A stretch of 64,000 nucleotides of DNA, from contig OMIN01000127.1 of the NCBI GenBank assembly GCA_900299145.1, positions 45,873 through 109,872 on the forward strand, in the 5' to 3' direction. A program made the translations under genes and the position numbers. Below the pieces are notes generated by a model. That model was given only the letters and a program-made list of their open reading frames with translations, did not search any database and was not told the origin of the DNA. The stretch is from Betaproteobacteria bacterium. Its GTDB lineage: Bacteria > Pseudomonadota > Gammaproteobacteria > Burkholderiales > SG8-41. Positions 60,661-64,000 of this stretch are shown in pieces (the stretch's first letter is position 1; every line of letters starts with the position of its first letter).

Positions 60661-61389
60661 TTAGTGGTGCAGGATTTTCGAGAGAAAATGTTGCGCCCGC
60701 TCCGAGCGCGGCTTGCCGAAGAAATCTTCTTTCTTCGCGTCTTCAACGATTTCGCCGGCGTCCATGAACACCACGCGGTGCGCGACGCGGCTGGCAAAAC
60801 CCATTTCGTGCGTGACCACCATCATGGTCATGCCTTCCCTGGCGAGCTCGGTCATTACGTCGAGCACTTCGTTGATCATTTCCGGATCGAGCGCGGAAGT
60901 CGGTTCGTCGAACAGCATGGCAATTGGGTCCATCGCCAGCGCGCGCGCGATGGCGACGCGCTGCTGCTGCCCGCCGGAAAGTTGCCCCGGATGTTTTTGC
61001 GCATGCGCATCAAGGCCCACGCGTTTTAACAACGCCATCGATTTGGCGGTCGCGGCATCGGCCGTGCGGCCCAGCACCTTGATCTGCGCCAGATTGATGT
61101 TGTCGACGATTTTCATGTGCGGGAACAGCTCGAAATTCTGGAACACCATGCCGATGCGTGAACGCAGTTTCGGCAAATCGGTGCCCGGCGCGCCGACGGA
61201 AATACCTTCCACGGTGATTTCGCCCTGCTGAAACGGCTCCAGCGCGTTGACGGTTTTGATCAGCGTGGATTTCCCCGACCCCGACGGCCCGCACACAACC
61301 ACGACCTCGCCCTTGTCGACGCGCGTGGTGCAGTTTTTCAGCACCTGGAACGTGCCGTACCATTTGCTGACGTTTTTCATTTCGATCAT
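60661..61389 (-). CDS. gltL: Polar amino-acid ABC transporter ATPase
   Basis: A 242-residue protein. Walker [14 protein letters not shown]-loop QNFELFPHM, signature [15 protein letters not shown], Walker [14 protein letters not shown] and H-loop TH in VVTHEMGFA are complete. It powers glutamate/aspartate-type uptake (GltIJKL). It follows the two permease genes by 49 bases. The binding protein gene gltI is not in this group, because a receiver-MBL gene lies upstream. Confidence 0.92.
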   Translation of the reverse strand: MIEMKNVSKWYGTFQVLKNCTTRVDKGEVVVVCGPSGSGKSTLIKTVNALEPFQQGEITVEGISVGAPGTDLPKLRSRIGMVFQNFELFPHMKIVDNINLAQIKVLGRTADAATAKSMALLKRVGLDAHAQKHPGQLSGGQQQRVAIARALAMDPIAMLFDEPTSALDPEMINEVLDVMTELAREGMTMMVVTHEMGFASRVAHRVVFMDAGEIVEDAKKEDFFGKPRSERAQHFLSKILHH

Positions 61390-61438
61390 GAAAGCTACCT
61401 TGCTTTTGGACTTGCTTGAGTGATCGTTTCGGTTTCCG

Positions 61439-62128
61439 TTACCGTCCCACGTTGTAACGCGCCTGCAGCCGCCGCACGAAAGTCGAGCCGGAGTAGCAAA
61501 TCAGGAAGTACACCAGCGCGGCAAACAGATACATTTCCACCAGCCGCCCGTCGCGGCGCGCGATCTTGCCGGCGGCGCCCATGAAATCGGTGAGGCCCAC
61601 CACGTACACCAGCGAAGTATCCTGAAACAGAATAATGCTGGTGGTCAGCAGGATCGGGATCATGTTGCGAAACGCCTGCGGCAGTATCACCAGCGTGGTT
61701 GCCTGCCGGTAATTCAAGCCCAGTGCGTAGGCGGCACTGACTTGCCCGCGCGGCACGCTCTGGATGCCGGCGCGGATGATTTCGCAGTAATACGCGGCCT
61801 CGAACATGGTGAAGGCAATCAGCGCGGAGTAGAACGGCCCGATGCCGGAGGCGTACGGATTGCCGGTGATTTTTTTCATCGCCAGCGGAATCAGAAAATA
61901 AAACCAGAAAATCACCAGAATCAGCGGAATCGAGCGCACCAGATTCACATAGGCGCCCGCCGGATAGCTCAGCATTTTGAACGACGACAGGCGCATCAGC
62001 GCCAGCAGCGTGCCGAGAAAAATGCCGCCCAGCATCGCCAGCAGAGTCAGCCCCAGTGAAAATTGCATGCCCTCCCACAGGTAGGGCAATGATTTCTGGA
62101 TAACTTCGAAGTCAAAGCCCGTGAACAT
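61439..62128 (-). CDS. gltK: Polar amino-acid ABC transporter permease
   Basis: A 229-residue integral membrane protein with five or six helices. The HisMQ-type EAA loop is visible in [23 protein letters not shown]. It forms the transmembrane channel with the companion permease, which ends two bases upstream, and docks the ATPase 49 bases downstream. The frame at 61395 in another register is a shadow. Confidence 0.9.
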   Translation of the reverse strand: MFTGFDFEVIQKSLPYLWEGMQFSLGLTLLAMLGGIFLGTLLALMRLSSFKMLSYPAGAYVNLVRSIPLILVIFWFYFLIPLAMKKITGNPYASGIGPFYSALIAFTMFEAAYYCEIIRAGIQSVPRGQVSAAYALGLNYRQATTLVILPQAFRNMIPILLTTSIILFQDTSLVYVVGLTDFMGAAGKIARRDGRLVEMYLFAALVYFLICYSGSTFVRRLQARYNVGR

Positions 62129-62130
62129 GG

Positions 62131-62859
62131 CTATTTCCCGGCGCCGCCGATATAACCTGGCACGCGCGTTTTGTTCTCCAGCCAGCGCATTGAAAACGTC
62201 ACGGTCAGCGTGATTAGCGCGTAAATCACGGTGGCAATAATGAAGATTTCAAACGTGCGGAAAGTGTATTCGGAAATCTGCCGTGCCTGCGCGGTGAGTT
62301 CCAGCACGCCGATGGTGAGCGCCACGGAAGAATTCTTGAATATGGTCAGAAACTCGGTGGTCATCGGCGGGATGATGATGCGGTAGCTCATCGGCAACAG
62401 CACGTGGCGATAGGCTTGAGGCAACGTCAGCCCCATCGCCAGCGCGGCGTTGGTCTGCCCCTTGGGAATGGATTGAATGCCGGAACGCACCTGCTCGGCC
62501 ACGCGCGAGGCGGTATAAAAGCCCAGGCACAGCACGGCATTCCAGAATTCCGGCATCGGCATTTTGGTTTTCAGCCAGTCGCCCAAGGCCTGCGGCACGA
62601 TTTCCGGCACCACGAAATACCAGATGAACATCTGCACGAGCAGTGGCACGTTGCGAAAGAGTTCGACGTACATTGTCGCCGGCACGCGCAGCCACGCCAC
62701 CGGTACGGTGCGCAATACCCCCAGCACGGAGCCCACGCTAAATGCGATGATCCAGCCGAGAATGGACACCAGTAGCGTCCACTTTATGCCGGAAATCACC
62801 CAATCGAGATAAACGCCGCCGCCGGAAAACGCGGGCTGGTTGAGGAAACTGAAATCCAT
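62131..62859 (-). CDS. gltJ: Polar amino-acid ABC transporter permease
   Basis: A 242-residue permease. EQVRSGIQSIPKGQTNAALA is the conserved ATPase-docking loop, and ELFRNVPLLVQMFIWY the start of the HisMQ domain. It pairs with the permease whose gene begins two bases downstream (62128). It is the first gene of the transporter group; its upstream neighbour on the same strand is the receiver-MBL gene, 60 bases away, not a gltI. Confidence 0.9.
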   Translation of the reverse strand: MDFSFLNQPAFSGGGVYLDWVISGIKWTLLVSILGWIIAFSVGSVLGVLRTVPVAWLRVPATMYVELFRNVPLLVQMFIWYFVVPEIVPQALGDWLKTKMPMPEFWNAVLCLGFYTASRVAEQVRSGIQSIPKGQTNAALAMGLTLPQAYRHVLLPMSYRIIIPPMTTEFLTIFKNSSVALTIGVLELTAQARQISEYTFRTFEIFIIATVIYALITLTVTFSMRWLENKTRVPGYIGGAGK

Positions 62860-62919
62860 GACAAAGCGACTTTACCGTACTTGCGTTTGATGTGCCGTAC
62901 GTTCGCCGGAGCCCCGGCG

Positions 62920-64000
62920 CTATAGCACCAGATCAGTGCCCTCGGCGGGCGCCTCACAAATCACTTTCGATCCCAGCTTGACCAGCGCCTCGCGAGCCTC
63001 GTCGAGCTTGGCGTCAATGGCATCGTCGTTTTGATCCGGATCGTGATGGAACAGATGCAAGCGCTTCACTTCCGCGCGCGCGGCGAGGTCGGCCACCTGG
63101 CTCACACAGGAATGCCCCCAGTCCACCTTGGAGGGATACTCTTTATCGCGATAGGTGGCATCGGTAATCAGCACATCCGCGCCGCGCACAAAGTTGGCAA
63201 GGTTCTGTACATAACGTGCGTCGTGCTGCGGGTGGTTGGGCAGATACAACTCGTTGTCGGTGATGTAGCAAACAGTACGATTGCGGCAGGTGAGCTTGTA
63301 GCCCAGACAATAGCCAGGGTGACGCAACAACATGGTGTCCACGCGCACCGGGCCGAATTCCAGCGATTCCTCGCGCAGGTCACGGAACATCAGCCGAGCA
63401 CCGAATTCGCGCACGGTTACCGGGAAATAGACGCTTTCCATCTGCGCGCTGATGGCCCGCTCGATGGTGAGATCACCCTGATACGGCCCAAAAACTTCGA
63501 TCTGGTTGCCGCGCAAGTACAGTGGCGTGAAAAACGGCACCGTGTTGATGTGATCCCAGTGCGTGTGCGAAATGAAAATACGCCCGGAAAAGCGCTGCGC
63601 GGGCGTTTTCATAATGTGATCGGATAAGCCTTTAACGCCCGAGCCGCAGTCGAACACATAAAGCGGCTCGCCGCCCACATCGACACTGACACACGAAGTA
63701 TTGCCGCCGTAACGCGAATAGTTTTCGCCCGGCACCGGCAGCGTGCCGTGAACGCCCCAGAAATGCACCGCGACACGGTCCGAGACAATCTCGTTGATCG
63801 ACTTGAGAAAGGTCTCGCGATTGATCGGTTTGGTGAGATAACCATCCGCGCCCATTTCCTTGGCGCGGCGGCGGTCGAAATCATAACTCTTGGCCGACAA
63901 AATCATGATTTTTGTGGAAGCCAGCTCGGCACGTCCGCGCAGGCTGCGCGTCAACTCGAAGCCGTCCATCCCCGGCATCATCAGATCGGTGATGACGCAA
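62920..64000 (-). CDS. Response-regulator receiver fused to a metallo-beta-lactamase-fold hydrolase (5' end missing)
   Basis: The gene continues past base 64000. The visible part reads CVITDLMMPGMDGFEL, whose aspartate (ITD) is the likely phospho-acceptor, and YLTKPI with the conserved lysine. A metallo-beta-lactamase domain of ~270 residues follows: SHTHWDHINTVPFF is HxHxDH, LLRHPGYCLGYKL supplies a metal histidine, ITDATYRDKEY the aspartate, and LFHHDP the last histidine. The domain resembles PhnP/RNase-Z-like phosphodiesterases. A phosphorylation-controlled hydrolase is likely; its histidine kinase is not seen. Confidence 0.86.
   Translation of the reverse strand, partial: CVITDLMMPGMDGFELTRSLRGRAELASTKIMILSAKSYDFDRRRAKEMGADGYLTKPINRETFLKSINEIVSDRVAVHFWGVHGTLPVPGENYSRYGGNTSCVSVDVGGEPLYVFDCGSGVKGLSDHIMKTPAQRFSGRIFISHTHWDHINTVPFFTPLYLRGNQIEVFGPYQGDLTIERAISAQMESVYFPVTVREFGARLMFRDLREESLEFGPVRVDTMLLRHPGYCLGYKLTCRNRTVCYITDNELYLPNHPQHDARYVQNLANFVRGADVLITDATYRDKEYPSKVDWGHSCVSQVADLAARAEVKRLHLFHHDPDQNDDAIDAKLDEAREALVKLGSKVICEAPAEGTDLVL

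Noticed and set aside
1..64000. tRNA, rRNA or CRISPR
   Set aside because: I saw no cloverleaf, rRNA signature or regularly spaced repeat array. tRNA detection by eye is not complete.

Overview
The window looks like a chromosomal segment of a GC-rich betaproteobacterium, most likely Burkholderiales. The reasons are the run of ten tripartite-tricarboxylate (Bug/TctC-type) periplasmic binding proteins, the housekeeping order glyA-nrdR-ribD-ribE-ribBA-ribH-nusB-thiL-pgpA, and families typical of that group (DarP, PmbA, NrdR, MmgE/PrpD, patatin). Lineage is inferred from gene content only. No rRNA, tRNA, CRISPR array, transposase or prophage was seen.

Layout. 1-9.6 kb: the end of one Bug gene, a three-gene envelope operon (lipoprotein, Tat-type M48 protease with TPR-like tail, exported unknown), a cupin, two Bug genes around a class III CoA-transferase, an NHL-repeat protein and an esterase. 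9.7-14.2 kb: a three-subunit molybdopterin oxidoreductase (SoeABC/PadBCD-like). 14.2-16.8 kb: a dihaem peroxidase-like lipoprotein and an aldolase-fold protein with a signal peptide. 17.1-19.8 kb: a mini lipid or polyketide cluster (carrier protein, ketosynthase, thioester-reductase-like SDR) followed by an EamA transporter. 20.8-39.4 kb: a catabolic and accessory region of Bug genes interleaved with hydrolases, sirtuin, GST, D-aminoacylase, patatin, two MmgE/PrpD proteins, oxidoreductases and an alpha-hydroxy-acid oxidase. 39.6-51.7 kb: the housekeeping block for riboflavin, thiamine, one-carbon metabolism, NrdR, NusB, Skp, PmbA, DarP and Mog. 51.7-64 kb: two tandem large unknown paralogues, a CBS protein, an AhpD-like gene, a Bug/D-aminoacylase pair, a small membrane protein, another Bug gene, a polar amino-acid ABC transporter and a receiver-metallo-beta-lactamase fusion cut by the window edge.

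Two signals stand out. First, the AhpD-like gene at 55718-56362 is interrupted by one in-frame TGA exactly at the second cysteine of its CxxC motif. A perfect 7-bp hairpin with a GGTC loop follows, like the bacterial SECIS of E. coli fdhF, so this is a strong selenoprotein (CxxU) candidate. Second, a 14-base word, AAAACARATASTTA, recurs about every 3.7 kb on both strands (17 copies, nine exact). It lies in intergenic gaps, across translation starts and inside conserved genes, a distribution like a DNA-uptake or other genome-wide protein-recognition word. I do not recognise the sequence.

Most catabolic genes lie beside Bug proteins with no TctA/TctB permease genes in the window. These Bug proteins would therefore share permeases encoded elsewhere or act in ligand sensing. 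Several short palindromic and heptameric repeats mark the gene borders.
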